A DNA stretch of 56,894 nt from Dokdonella_A sp039926025 (GTDB lineage: Bacteria > Pseudomonadota > Gammaproteobacteria > Xanthomonadales > Rhodanobacteraceae): positions 1 through 56,894 of the forward strand of contig JBDSXV010000197.1 of NCBI GenBank assembly GCA_039926025.1, read 5' to 3'. The position numbers and the translations under genes were made by a program. The notes beneath the pieces are model-generated. The model was not told the origin of the DNA. It saw only the letters and a list, made by a program, of their open reading frames with translations, and did not search any database. Below are positions 27,057 to 35,643 of this stretch, in pieces. Numbering within the stretch: position 1 is the first letter of the stretch; every line of letters starts with the position of its first letter.

Positions 27057-27692
27057 TCAGGCGCGGGTTCCGAAATAACGATCGCCCGCATCGCCGAGCC
27101 CCGGCACGATGTACCCGTGGTCATTCAAGCGCTCGTCGATGGCAGCCGTGTAGATCGGCACCTCCGGATGCCGCTCGCGCAGATGTGCAATCCCCTCCGG
27201 ACAACTGACCAGACTCACGAAGCGAATCGAGCGCGGTTTCGTTGCCTTGATCCGATCCAGTGCCGCAACGGCAGAGTTGCCGGTTGCGAGCATCGGGTCG
27301 ACCACGATCACGTCACGCGAGGGCATGTCGCGCGGCATCCTGAAGTAGTACTCGACCGCCTGCAGCGTCTGCGCATCGCGATACAGACCAACATGCCCGA
27401 CGCGCGCACCCGGCACCACGGCGAGCATGCCATCGAGGATGCCGATGCCGGCGCGCAGGATTGCGACGAAAACGACTTTCTTGCCGTCGACGAGATGCCC
27501 GGTCATCGGCGCCACTGGCGTCTCGATCGCGACCTCGCGCAGCGGCAGGTCGCGCGTGACTTCGTACGCCATCAGCGCCGACAGCTCATTCAGAAGGCGC
27601 CTGAATTCGACCGTGCTGGTCGATTTCTTCCGCAGCAGGGTCAACTTGTGCTGCACCAGCGGGTGCCCGATCACCTCTACGCCTGCCGTCAT
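27057..27692 (-). CDS. upp: Uracil phosphoribosyltransferase
   Basis: 211-residue salvage enzyme making UMP from uracil and PRPP. The PRPP-binding loop is DVIVVDPMLATGNSAVAAL (about residues 126-144). The uracil-binding C-terminal stretch GYIVPGLGDAGDRYFGT is present, as is the opening HPLVQHKLTLLR. The gene is divergent from valS (126 bp between starts) and convergent with the HTH gene. A gap of 229 bp at 26828-27056 between the two stops holds no gene I can support. Confidence 0.97.
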   Translation of the reverse strand: MTAGVEVIGHPLVQHKLTLLRKKSTSTVEFRRLLNELSALMAYEVTRDLPLREVAIETPVAPMTGHLVDGKKVVFVAILRAGIGILDGMLAVVPGARVGHVGLYRDAQTLQAVEYYFRMPRDMPSRDVIVVDPMLATGNSAVAALDRIKATKPRSIRFVSLVSCPEGIAHLRERHPEVPIYTAAIDERLNDHGYIVPGLGDAGDRYFGTRA

Positions 27693-27818
27693 CGCCCATC
27701 CTCCGGTTGCGGTCGCGAAAGATAACCCAGTTGGGCGCCGGCCTGCCCTCCCCTACAATGGGCGATTCCCGTCATCGAAGTGCGCCGCGCGCAAGTGCGG
27801 ACGCGAAAACCCGTGCCC

Positions 27819-30677
27819 ATGGACAAGAGTTTCGAACCCGGCCAGATCGAGTCGAAGTGGTATGCGCAATGGGAGGCCCAGGGCCTCTTCAAGCCGGCTG
27901 CCGCCGGCGAGCCGTATTGCATCCTGCTGCCGCCGCCGAACGTGACCGGCACCCTGCACATGGGGCACGCGTTCCAGCAGACGATCATGGATGCGCTGAC
28001 GCGCTATCACCGGATGCGCGGCTTCCGCACCCTGTGGCAGGGCGGCACCGACCACGCCGGCATCGCGACGCAGAAGATCGTCGAGAACCAGCTTGCCGCA
28101 CAGGGAAAGACGCGCCATGACCTTGGCCGCGAGAAGTTCATCGAGCGCGTGTGGGAGTGGAAAGAGGAATCCGGCTCGACGATCACGAACCAGATGCGCC
28201 GACTCGGTGCGTCGGTCGACTGGTCGCGCGAACGCTTCACCATGGACGAAGGCCTTTCGGCCGCCGTGCGCCGCGTGTTCGTGACCTGGTACCGCGACGG
28301 CCTGATCTATCGCGGCAAGCGACTCGTGCACTGGGACCCGGTGCTGATGACGGCGGTGTCCGACCTCGAGGTGAACAACGAGGAGAAGGACGGTTCGCTA
28401 TGGTCGATCCGCTACAACGTGATCGATCCGCAGCCGGGCGAGCCCGATCACATCGTGGTGGCGACCACGCGGCCGGAAACAATGCTCGGCGATGTCGCCG
28501 TGGCCGTGCATCCGGAAGACGAACGCTATGCGATGCTCGTCAAGAACAAGCGTCAGCTGATGCTGCCGCTGGCCGAACGTCCCATTCCAGTCATTGCCGA
28601 CGATTACGTCGACCGCGAATTCGGCACCGGTTGCGTGAAGATCACGCCGGCGCACGACTTCAACGACTGGCAGATCGGCGCGCGCCACAAACTCGATCCC
28701 ATCGTGATCCTCACGCTCGACGCGAAGATCAACGACAACGCGCCGGAAAAATACCGCGGCATGGATCGCTTCGTTGCGCGCAAGGCCGTGCTGGCCGATC
28801 TCGACGCTGCGGGTCTCTTGATCGAAACCAAGAAGCACAAGCTGCAGGTGCCGATCAGCCAGCGCTCGGACGCGGTGATCGAGCCGATGCTGACGGATCA
28901 ATGGTTCCTCGACCTGACCAGCGACACCTTGCCCGACGGACGTCCAGGCGGTCGCAAGGCGATCACCGACCCCGCACTCGCCGCCGTGCGCAATGGCGAC
29001 ATCAAGTTCGTGCCGGACAACTGGTCGACGACCTACAACCAGTGGCTCGAAAACATTCAGGACTGGTGCGTCAGCCGCCAGCTCTGGTGGGGGCACCAGA
29101 TTCCGGCGTGGTACGACGAGGCCGGCAACATCTTCGTCGGCGAAAACGAGGCCGATCTGCTTGCAACGTATCCGGAACTGCGCGCCGAGGGCGGTGGGCT
29201 GAAGCCCACCCTACGCCAGGATGTGGATGTCCTCGACACCTGGTTTTCGTCCGCGCTGTGGCCGTTCTCGACCATGGGCTGGCCGGGCGAGACGCCGGAA
29301 CGCGCGAACGAGTGGGAGCAGTTCAAGGCGTTCGTGCCGAGCGATGTGCTCGTCACCGGCTTCGACATCATCTTCTTCTGGGTCGCGCGCATGGTGATGG
29401 CGACACAGTACTTCACAGGCTCGGTGCCTTTCCGCGAGGTCTACATAAACGCGATCGTGCGTGATGCGGAAGGCCAGAAGATGTCCAAATCCAAGGGCAA
29501 CACGATCGACCCGCTCGATCTCATCGACGGCATCGACCTCGAAACCCTGGTAAAGAAATCGACCGCATCGCTGCTCATTCCGCAGGTACGCGAGAAGGTC
29601 GAGAAACGCATCCGCAAGGATTATCCCGATGGTATCGCGGCGGTTGGTGCCGACGCGATGCGCTTCACGTTCGCGGCGCTCGCGACATACGGCCGCACGA
29701 TCAACTTCGATCTCAAGCGCGCCGAAGGCTACAAGAATTTCTGCAACAAGCTGTGGAATGCGGCGCGTTTCGTGCAGATGAATTGCGAAGAGCCGGGATT
29801 CGGGATTCGGGATTCGGGATTGGGCACAGCGCCTGCGACCGAAGCCGAGCGCTGGATTCTGACGCGCCTGCATCACACGCTGGGTGAAGTCGAATCGCAC
29901 TACGCGACCTACCGCTTCGACCTGCTCGCGCAGGCGCTCTACGAATTCGTCTGGAACGAATACTGCGACTGGTTCCTCGAACTCGCAAAGCCCGCGTTGA
30001 ACGGTGACGACGCCGCCGCTGCGGATTCAACGCGCCACACCTTGCTGGTCGTGCTCGAAGCGGTGCTGCGAGCACTGCATCCGATCACGCCGTTCGTGAC
30101 TGAGGAAATCTGGCATGAAGTCGCGCCGAATCTTGGTATCACCGCGGACAGCGTGTCCACGCGAGCCTACCCGCGCGCCGGCGATTTCGCGATCGACGCA
30201 GCGGCCGAAGGCGAGATCGAATGGCTGAAGTCCATGTTGAGTCAGCTGCGCCGCATCCGCAGCGAGATGAACATCTCGCCCGGCAAGGCCATTCCGCTGC
30301 TGTTCGCCAGCGGCAATGCCAGCGATCGCGCACGCACGGCGAAGTTTGCGGCGCAGATCGGCTTCCTCGCGCGCACTGAATCGCAACGCTGGCTCGACGC
30401 CGGCGAAGCCGAGCCACCGGCCGCCGCGGCCATCGTCGGCGAGCTGAAATTGCTGATCCCGCTGGCCGGCTTGATAGATCTCGACGCCGAGAAACAACGG
30501 CTCGAGAAGGAGATCAAGCGCATCGAGAACGAAATCGGGAAGTGCAGCGCCAAGCTCGCCAACTTCGGCGAGAAGACGCCGGCTGCGGTGGTCGAGCAGG
30601 AGAAGCAGCGTCTCGCGGATTTCATGGCGACGCTCGCTGCGTTGCGCGAACAGCTTGCAAGCCTGGCGAAGGTATAA
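27819..30677 (+). CDS. valS: Valyl-tRNA synthetase (with in-frame repeat insertion)
   Basis: 952-residue class I synthetase charging tRNA-Val. The HIGH-type motif is HMGH at residues 47-50 within PPPNVTGTLHMGHAF. The KMSKS motif is at 554-558. The editing domain lies between them (TTRPETMLGD, CVKITPAHDFNDW), and the C-terminal coiled arm begins near residue 890 (KQRLEKEIKRIENEIGK). At residues 659-669 (PGFGIRDSGLG) the coding sequence runs through four copies of the CGGGATT repeat. This falls in the variable linker before the anticodon-binding domain, and the frame is intact. The ATG at 27819 fits the family start MDKSFEPG. Confidence 0.97.
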   Translation: MDKSFEPGQIESKWYAQWEAQGLFKPAAAGEPYCILLPPPNVTGTLHMGHAFQQTIMDALTRYHRMRGFRTLWQGGTDHAGIATQKIVENQLAAQGKTRHDLGREKFIERVWEWKEESGSTITNQMRRLGASVDWSRERFTMDEGLSAAVRRVFVTWYRDGLIYRGKRLVHWDPVLMTAVSDLEVNNEEKDGSLWSIRYNVIDPQPGEPDHIVVATTRPETMLGDVAVAVHPEDERYAMLVKNKRQLMLPLAERPIPVIADDYVDREFGTGCVKITPAHDFNDWQIGARHKLDPIVILTLDAKINDNAPEKYRGMDRFVARKAVLADLDAAGLLIETKKHKLQVPISQRSDAVIEPMLTDQWFLDLTSDTLPDGRPGGRKAITDPALAAVRNGDIKFVPDNWSTTYNQWLENIQDWCVSRQLWWGHQIPAWYDEAGNIFVGENEADLLATYPELRAEGGGLKPTLRQDVDVLDTWFSSALWPFSTMGWPGETPERANEWEQFKAFVPSDVLVTGFDIIFFWVARMVMATQYFTGSVPFREVYINAIVRDAEGQKMSKSKGNTIDPLDLIDGIDLETLVKKSTASLLIPQVREKVEKRIRKDYPDGIAAVGADAMRFTFAALATYGRTINFDLKRAEGYKNFCNKLWNAARFVQMNCEEPGFGIRDSGLGTAPATEAERWILTRLHHTLGEVESHYATYRFDLLAQALYEFVWNEYCDWFLELAKPALNGDDAAAADSTRHTLLVVLEAVLRALHPITPFVTEEIWHEVAPNLGITADSVSTRAYPRAGDFAIDAAAEGEIEWLKSMLSQLRRIRSEMNISPGKAIPLLFASGNASDRARTAKFAAQIGFLARTESQRWLDAGEAEPPAAAAIVGELKLLIPLAGLIDLDAEKQRLEKEIKRIENEIGKCSAKLANFGEKTPAAVVEQEKQRLADFMATLAALREQLASLAKV
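29794..29821. repeat. Intragenic CGGGATT tandem repeat inside valS
   Basis: Four exact head-to-tail copies of CGGGATT lie within the valS coding sequence and encode part of PGFGIRDSGLG. The same four-copy run occurs between the TonB-family gene and yqgE at 11681. The inverted CCCGATT half seen there is missing here. Confidence 0.85.
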
Positions 30678-30701
30678 GGCGAATCGCCGTTGGAGACGCC
30701 C

Positions 30702-31271
30702 ATGACGCTCGCGACCCTGGTCAATATTGGCAGCTTGCTCGGCAGCGTCGCGGTGCTGCTGTCGCTGGTGTATCTGAATCGCCAGTTGCGCCAGGGTGAA
30801 CTCAACCAGCGTTCTAAGATGGATCGCGGTCGTTCGCAGCAAGTGGGCGAATGGCTGCAGGCCATCGCGCAGCCCGAAACCGCTGCGCTGATCCTGCGCG
30901 GTCACGCCGGCGATCCGACGTTGACGCCGGTCGAATGCCATCGCTATCTGTGGAACATGTATCCGCTGTTCCTGCACTTCGAGGACAGCTACTTCCAGCA
31001 TCGCGAAGGCATGCTCGGTGATGACCAGTACGCCTCGATTCTGGGCCATCTGAAATCGCAGAGTTCGACGCCCGGCTTTCGCGCGCTGTGGCTGCATATC
31101 CACGATCGCTTTCCGCCGGAATTCGCCCGTTTCGTCGATCGCGTGATGCGCGAAACGCCGGTAACCGGCGCCGAGATCGCGAGCTGGACGAGCGAATGGA
31201 AAACCAATGCCGCTGCACAGGCACCGCACGACGAAGGCGGCCACGCGACCCAAGGTTCAGCCATCCGTTGA
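30702..31271 (+). CDS. Membrane-anchored protein of unknown function
   Basis: 189-residue protein with one N-terminal hydrophobic helix (TLATLVNIGSLLGSVAVLLS and LVYLNRQLRQ, about residues 2-28) and a soluble, charged and aromatic C-terminal domain of about 150 residues. GGAG lies nine bases before the ATG at 30702. The pattern of a helix followed by a basic helix and a domain with EDSYFQHREGML resembles small proteins often annotated as hypothetical beside metabolic genes. It follows valS after 24 bp and may share its transcript. No function can be assigned. Confidence 0.7.
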   Translation: MTLATLVNIGSLLGSVAVLLSLVYLNRQLRQGELNQRSKMDRGRSQQVGEWLQAIAQPETAALILRGHAGDPTLTPVECHRYLWNMYPLFLHFEDSYFQHREGMLGDDQYASILGHLKSQSSTPGFRALWLHIHDRFPPEFARFVDRVMRETPVTGAEIASWTSEWKTNAAAQAPHDEGGHATQGSAIR

Positions 31272-32074
31272 TCTGCTAGTGCGCGGGATCGAGCAATTCC
31301 AGCACGCAATCCGTGTGCGCAGGGTACGCTGGGCGGCAATGGCGTTCCTTTTCCATCGGTTCGGACGTGCGCGCGCTGCAGCGTTGACGTGGGTCCGCAC
31401 GCCTCCGGCAAGGGTTGGAGCGCATTGCTCGCCATTCCAGGTGCTTCGCGAAGCGCTCGTGGCGTCACCCCGTGACGCTTTGATCGCGAATGTCGGCGCT
31501 TCCTGCGGCATGCGAAGGCAGATGAGTCGCAACGGAAGGGGCGGCAGCGCCTGGGGTCGGCGCCTGACGCCCCGATCGAAAGCGGGGCGACGCCCGCGTT
31601 GCCGTCTTGAACGCCGAGCGAAGGCTTTCGAAGCGCTGGTATCGGCGCATTTTCCGCTTCCGTCACGGCTTTGACCGCCAGCGTTGAGGCCTTGCCCGCT
31701 TCCGTTGCGGCTTCGTGCGGCAATGTTGGCGCGTCGCGACGCCAGTGCTGCGTCCCAAAGCGCTTCGTCTGCCGCCCAAGGCGCCAACGTTGGCACTTTT
31801 TCCCTCGACGGAAGCGGTCCGCGATGCGAATGCAAGAGGAAAAAGCCGCGACGGTGACGTAAAAAGCGGCACGTTTGGCGCCCGCAGCGCCACCGTTGCC
31901 ACTCGCGCACCTTCACCCAAGCGCAGGAAGCGGCAACGGTGCGCGCCGTCGGGTATCCACATGCGCGGGAAGGCGCACGCCTGGGGGTTGAAGCGGCATC
32001 GTTGGCGGTTCGAGCGGCATCGATGCGGGTTTCCGGGCTTCGCGTGGGGACTGTGCGCGTCGCCAGCGCCCGGC
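31272..32074. other. 803-bp region without a convincing gene
   Basis: Open frames exist on both strands and overlap heavily (for example 31257-31916 and 30989-31723, minus), but their translations are Arg/Ala/Gly-rich, low-complexity and unlike any family I know. The region contains degenerate repeats of about 42 bp. It could be a decayed repetitive gene or a non-coding expansion. No RNA gene is recognisable. Confidence 0.5.
31650..31797. repeat. Degenerate ~42-bp direct repeats
   Basis: Units at 31650-31691 and 31692-31733 align end to end over 42 bp, sharing CCGCTTCCGT, CGGCTT and a GTTG core. A more diverged unit lies at about 31756-31797 (CGCTTC at 31761, CAACGTTGGC). Because 42 is a multiple of three, the minus strand reads as Ala-rich 14-residue units (EAATEAGKA, then KAVTEAENA). 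Confidence 0.55.
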
Positions 32075-32551
32075 CTATTCCTGCGGCAAGAGTTCCATCG
32101 CCATCACCAACGCGTCCTCGCGCCCTTTTTTCGACGGGTAATAGTTCGGGCGACGACCGAATTCGTTGAAGCCGATCGACTCGTACAGCGCAATCGCGTT
32201 CGGATTGGAGGGACGCACTTCGAGGTAGACCCGTTCACTGTGGTGCCAGCGCGCCAGATCGAGCAGACGCTTCACGATGCGGCGTCCGAGTCCCTTGCCT
32301 TGCCACTCTGGCGCGACGCAGACATTGAGAATGTGCGCCTCGTTCGCGCCCGTCGATAGCACGCCGTAACCGACGATCTCGTCCGACCCCACCAGCACGC
32401 AGCATTCATAGTCGGCGCGCAGGCAATCCTGGAAGATTCCGCGGCTCCATGGAAACGGGTAGGAAGCCGCTTCGATCGCGGCGACACGATCAAGGTCTTC
32501 CGGCTGCATGCGGCGGAATTCGGCCGGACTGGGCTTGAGGATTGCAACCAC
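32075..32551 (-). CDS. rimI: Ribosomal protein S18 alanine N-acetyltransferase
   Basis: 158-residue GNAT enzyme that acetylates the N-terminus of ribosomal protein S18. The acetyl-CoA loop is CVAPEWQGKGLGRRIVKRLL (about residues 79-98). The preceding strand GANEAHILNV and the late YLEVRPSNPNAIALYESIGF and RRPNYYP are typical of RimI. It starts with GTG at 32551, 27 bp after the gene proposed here as holD. In E. coli holD immediately precedes rimI, so the order fits. Confidence 0.9.
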   Translation of the reverse strand: MVAILKPSPAEFRRMQPEDLDRVAAIEAASYPFPWSRGIFQDCLRADYECCVLVGSDEIVGYGVLSTGANEAHILNVCVAPEWQGKGLGRRIVKRLLDLARWHHSERVYLEVRPSNPNAIALYESIGFNEFGRRPNYYPSKKGREDALVMAMELLPQE

Positions 32552-32578
32552 GTTGTCGTCGATCTTTTGCCTGACGGT

Positions 32579-33142
32579 TCAGTGCGCGCGATGATCGCCG
32601 GCCGCCGACTCTGCGGCAAGCCTGCGTCGATGCGCCTGCATCATGCCGCGAGTCATTCTGCGCAATTCGCTCCACAACGCGCGCTTGGCGTGAGCATCCA
32701 CCGCAAGGGCGGCCAATCCCGCGCCGACCACCCAACCTATTTCGCCCTGACGGTTGGCGGGCAGCAGCGCACCGACCGCGCGCGCCTGCACATCGCCGAA
32801 CATCACCAGGCCGGCAGTAGCGCCTATGGCCAATTCGTCGCTTGAATTGACCTGCGTACACGCGATGCGCGCAAACTTCAGCGCGCGCGTGACGTCCGCG
32901 AGCAGCCGACCGGCAACGGGCGATTCGACATCCGCGATGAGGAGCACGCCGACGGTGCTGACAAACTCTTTCGCAACCGTAACCGGCGACTGCGACGGCA
33001 CAGGCGGTCTTGCCGACGCAAGCATCACAGGTGCTTCGGCGACGACCAACGGACCCGGATCCGCTGCGCGCATTGCCGCGCGCAGCAGATAGACGTCGAC
33101 GCCCATCTCGGCGAGGCGTCGCAGGCTGGCCTCATTCCTCAT
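32579..33142 (-). CDS. holD: Probable divergent DNA polymerase III psi subunit (HolD-like)
   Basis: 187-residue protein. Three stretches line up with what I recall of E. coli HolD: RRLAEMGVDVYLLR near the N-terminus, GRLLADVTRALKFA in the middle and ALAVDAHAKRALWSELRRM near the end. In E. coli the gene just before rimI is holD, as here. The psi subunit links chi (HolC) to the clamp loader. The Pro-rich insert at about residues 40-55 is not in the E. coli protein, and the overall match is weak, so this is a proposal. The ATG at 33142 overlaps the end of the upstream lipoprotein gene by 11 bp. Confidence 0.6.
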   Translation of the reverse strand: MRNEASLRRLAEMGVDVYLLRAAMRAADPGPLVVAEAPVMLASARPPVPSQSPVTVAKEFVSTVGVLLIADVESPVAGRLLADVTRALKFARIACTQVNSSDELAIGATAGLVMFGDVQARAVGALLPANRQGEIGWVVGAGLAALAVDAHAKRALWSELRRMTRGMMQAHRRRLAAESAAGDHRAH

Positions 33143-33746
33143 GGGCAGCAGCCTTTCGTTTGACCAGCTCGGCACGGAACTGCTCGAAAATCGTGTCGAG
33201 CGCGACGCCGTACGCATCGACCGTCGCTTGCATGCCGGCTCCCGCGGCGGCCACTTCGGCATGGTAGAAATCGTCGACCAATGGCATGCCATCGCGGCCG
33301 TTCGCACGCAATTTCAAGGCGACGGCCGCGTTGAAACCGCCACCTTCAATCGGCACGCGATCGAAGCGCAGGATGACCCCGCTGATGCGGATCGCACCCT
33401 GGCTCGCCGGCAGTTCATCGGTGACCTGCGATGCCATGCCGCTTTCGCGCAGCTGAGCGATCAGGCGCCGCTGCAGGATGCGCGTCGGCGGGTCGGTCCA
33501 CAGCTGGTAGTGGTACTGGCGCAGTTGCTGAGCACCCGGATCGAGCGCGTAGATCAGCGCCTGGTCTGCGTACAAGCCATCCGCACCGAACACATCGACG
33601 ACGAAAGAATCATGGAACAGCGGCGACGCCAGCGCCTGCACCGGCTGCGATCGCGGCAGGCGGAAATAGGTGAAGTCCGGCACCGTCGCAGCGCCGCAAC
33701 CGGCGATAACAAGCAGTGCAAGCAAGATCGGCAAGCGCATGTTCAT
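33132..33746 (-). CDS. MCE-transporter auxiliary lipoprotein (ABC-type transport auxiliary, PqiC-like)
   Basis: 204-residue lipoprotein: signal MNMRLPILLALLVIAGC with lipobox VIAGC (Cys17). The mature domain matches the auxiliary lipoprotein family that accompanies MCE transporters (FTYFRLPRSQP, VDVFGADGLYADQALIYAL, QLRQYHYQLWTDPP). It probably sits in the outer membrane and receives or hands on lipid. The start overlaps the stop of the MCE gene (ATGA). Confidence 0.85.
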   Translation of the reverse strand: MNMRLPILLALLVIAGCGAATVPDFTYFRLPRSQPVQALASPLFHDSFVVDVFGADGLYADQALIYALDPGAQQLRQYHYQLWTDPPTRILQRRLIAQLRESGMASQVTDELPASQGAIRISGVILRFDRVPIEGGGFNAAVALKLRANGRDGMPLVDDFYHAEVAAAGAGMQATVDAYGVALDTIFEQFRAELVKRKAAAHEE

Positions 33747-34669
33747 TGCGGTTCGTCCTGCAGTTGATCCGCTTTCGGCGCGATGATCAGGCGATTCGGC
33801 GCCTTGCGGATCTCGCGACTGAATTCGTCGAGATTGCGGCTCGACGATTCGAGATGATGCGTGATGACGTCCATGCGGCTGGACAGCGCTTCCAGCACGC
33901 TGCTCAGATCCTGTACCGAGCGACGCACATCCGATCGATTCTCCTTTGCGATGCCGGCAAGATCACCGAGCGCCTGATCGAGCGTCCCACGTGTCTTGCG
34001 CAATTCGGTCGTAAGGCCTTTCACCTCGCCCAGAATCGCTCCCACCGCGGCGCGGTTTTCCGGCTTGAGCACTTCGTTGAGCGCGTCGGACGCATGGTTC
34101 ATGCGATCGAGCAGCGCACGCGTCTGTTCCATCACGATCGGAGCGGACTTGTCGATCGTGCCGGTGATTGAATCGACGCGCTGCGACAGGGTCTGGATCA
34201 GCGGCGAAATCTGCGTACGCGTGAGTTCGCTGACCTGGCCGGCGAGTTCGTTCATCGCGGCGAACAGATCGGCGCCCTCCACGCCGGGCAGCTCGCCACC
34301 CGGCTTGAGCATCTCGTGACTCACCCCTTCGCTGATGCCGATCGAGACATCCGCGAGCAGGCCACTCGACTGCAGGCGCGCGGGACTGTCGCTGGGGATC
34401 GGCCAGTCATGGCGAATCGCGAGCGTGACCTTGTAGCGCGTGCCTTCGGGCCTGCGCTCCGGCGTCACCGCGCCAACTGCGCCGATGCGATAGCCTTGAT
34501 AGAACACCGGCGCGCCGTAGCGCAGGCCGGTTACGTTGCGATAGCGCACGACATAGTCGTCGCTCGCCACCGTGCGACCGGTGATCAGCGCGAGGCCGAC
34601 CAGCAGGAGCACGATCGCACCGACGACAACGGCGCCGACCAGTGCGTAGTTGATGGTGTCTCGTTTCAA
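33743..34669 (-). CDS. mlaD: MlaD-like MCE-domain substrate-binding protein
   Basis: 308 residues: one N-terminal membrane helix (about 9-31, LVGAVVVGAIVLLLVGLALI), an MCE domain (about 38-115, with DDYVVRYRNVTGLRYGAPV and YKVTLAIRHDW), then a long helical tail to residue 308. MCE proteins form hexameric rings that shuttle phospholipids between membranes. The tail is longer than in E. coli MlaD (183 residues), resembling the longer MCE proteins of PqiB-free systems. It is preceded by the ATPase gene and followed by the auxiliary lipoprotein. Confidence 0.9.
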   Translation of the reverse strand: MKRDTINYALVGAVVVGAIVLLLVGLALITGRTVASDDYVVRYRNVTGLRYGAPVFYQGYRIGAVGAVTPERRPEGTRYKVTLAIRHDWPIPSDSPARLQSSGLLADVSIGISEGVSHEMLKPGGELPGVEGADLFAAMNELAGQVSELTRTQISPLIQTLSQRVDSITGTIDKSAPIVMEQTRALLDRMNHASDALNEVLKPENRAAVGAILGEVKGLTTELRKTRGTLDQALGDLAGIAKENRSDVRRSVQDLSSVLEALSSRMDVITHHLESSSRNLDEFSREIRKAPNRLIIAPKADQLQDEPQ

Positions 34670-34695
34670 GGCATTCCTCTCTCGCCGAAACTCTA

Positions 34696-35499
34696 TCAGG
34701 CTTCTTCTTCGGTAAGGCGTTTGAGATACGCATCCGCGTCGACGTGCACCTCGCGCGGGCGACGATTCAGCAAATCCTGAATACGCTCGTTGTCGGCTGC
34801 GCGTACCTGCGCAACGGTGCCGGTCATGAGGATCTCGCCCGCATCCAGCACGGTGATCGTGTCCGCGATCTTGAACGCGCTTTCCAGTTCATGCGTGACC
34901 ACCACGATGGTCATGCGCAGCGCATCGCGCAGGCGCAGGATGAGTTCGTCCAGTTCGGCCGAAACGACCGGATCCAGACCCGCCGAGGGTTCGTCGAAGA
35001 ACAGCAGGCGCGGGTCCATGACGATAGCGCGGGCCAACGCGGCGCGCTTGACCATGCCACCGGACAGCTGGCTCGGCATGAGGTCCTGGAAACCGCCGAG
35101 ATTGACCACTTCAAGCTTGATCCGGCTCATGATGCGGATCGTCGATTCATCGAGCTGGGTGTGCTCGCGCAACGGAAGCGCGACGTTCTCGCCCACCGTC
35201 AACGACGTCAGCAGCGCGCCGCCCTGGAACGACACGCCGATGCGCTTGCGCACGTCGAGCAGTTCGCGCTCGCTCGCATTGCGAAGATCCAGGCCGAATA
35301 GTTTCACGCTCCCACTGACCGGCCGCTGCAGGCCGAGCAGATGACGGAACAAGGTGCTCTTGCCCGAGCCCGAGCCACCCATGATCACGCGGATCTCGCC
35401 CGGCTGCACCGAGAAATCGACGCCGTGCAGCACGCGCCGACGGCCGTACCAGGCTTCGAGTTTTTCGACTTCGATCAGGGGAGCAGACAATGCGTTCAT
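34696..35499 (-). CDS. mlaF: MlaF-like lipid-transport ABC ATPase
   Basis: 267-residue ATPase of the MCE (Mla) phospholipid transporter. Walker A is IMGGSGSGKSTLFRHLLGL, the signature is LSGGMVKRAALARAI, Walker B is LLFFDEPSAGLDPVV, and the switch His is in VVVTHELESAF. The FQGGALLTSLTVGENVALPL Q-loop segment is typical of MlaF. It is separated from the permease gene by a 144-bp gap filled with a REP-type hairpin, unlike the overlapping junctions elsewhere in the operon. Confidence 0.93.
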   Translation of the reverse strand: MNALSAPLIEVEKLEAWYGRRRVLHGVDFSVQPGEIRVIMGGSGSGKSTLFRHLLGLQRPVSGSVKLFGLDLRNASERELLDVRKRIGVSFQGGALLTSLTVGENVALPLREHTQLDESTIRIMSRIKLEVVNLGGFQDLMPSQLSGGMVKRAALARAIVMDPRLLFFDEPSAGLDPVVSAELDELILRLRDALRMTIVVVTHELESAFKIADTITVLDAGEILMTGTVAQVRAADNERIQDLLNRRPREVHVDADAYLKRLTEEEA

Positions 35500-35520
35500 G
35501 CAGACGTCACGCGCGCTCTG

Positions 35521-35613
35521 GTGGGAGCGGCTTCAGTCGCGATGCTTCTTTTTTCCAATGCATGTTTCCTCCGCCCCCCTCACAAAAAGCATCGCGGCTG
35601 AAGCCGCTCCCAC
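35521..35613. repeat. REP-type palindromic element
   Basis: Two 27-bp arms (35521-35547 and 35587-35613) are inverted copies with one mismatch and a 39-bp spacer. Each carries the classic GTGGGAGCGGCTTCAG core of Pseudomonas/Xanthomonas REP sequences. It lies between mlaE and mlaF and can form a strong hairpin in the operon transcript. Confidence 0.85.
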
Positions 35614-35643
35614 AGAAATAGGCTGCTGGCGCGACGCGAACGT

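Noticed and set aside
30989..31916. Overlapping minus-strand frames 30989-31723 and 31257-31916
   Set aside because: They overlap each other and a better-supported plus-strand gene, and their composition reflects the 42-bp repeats.
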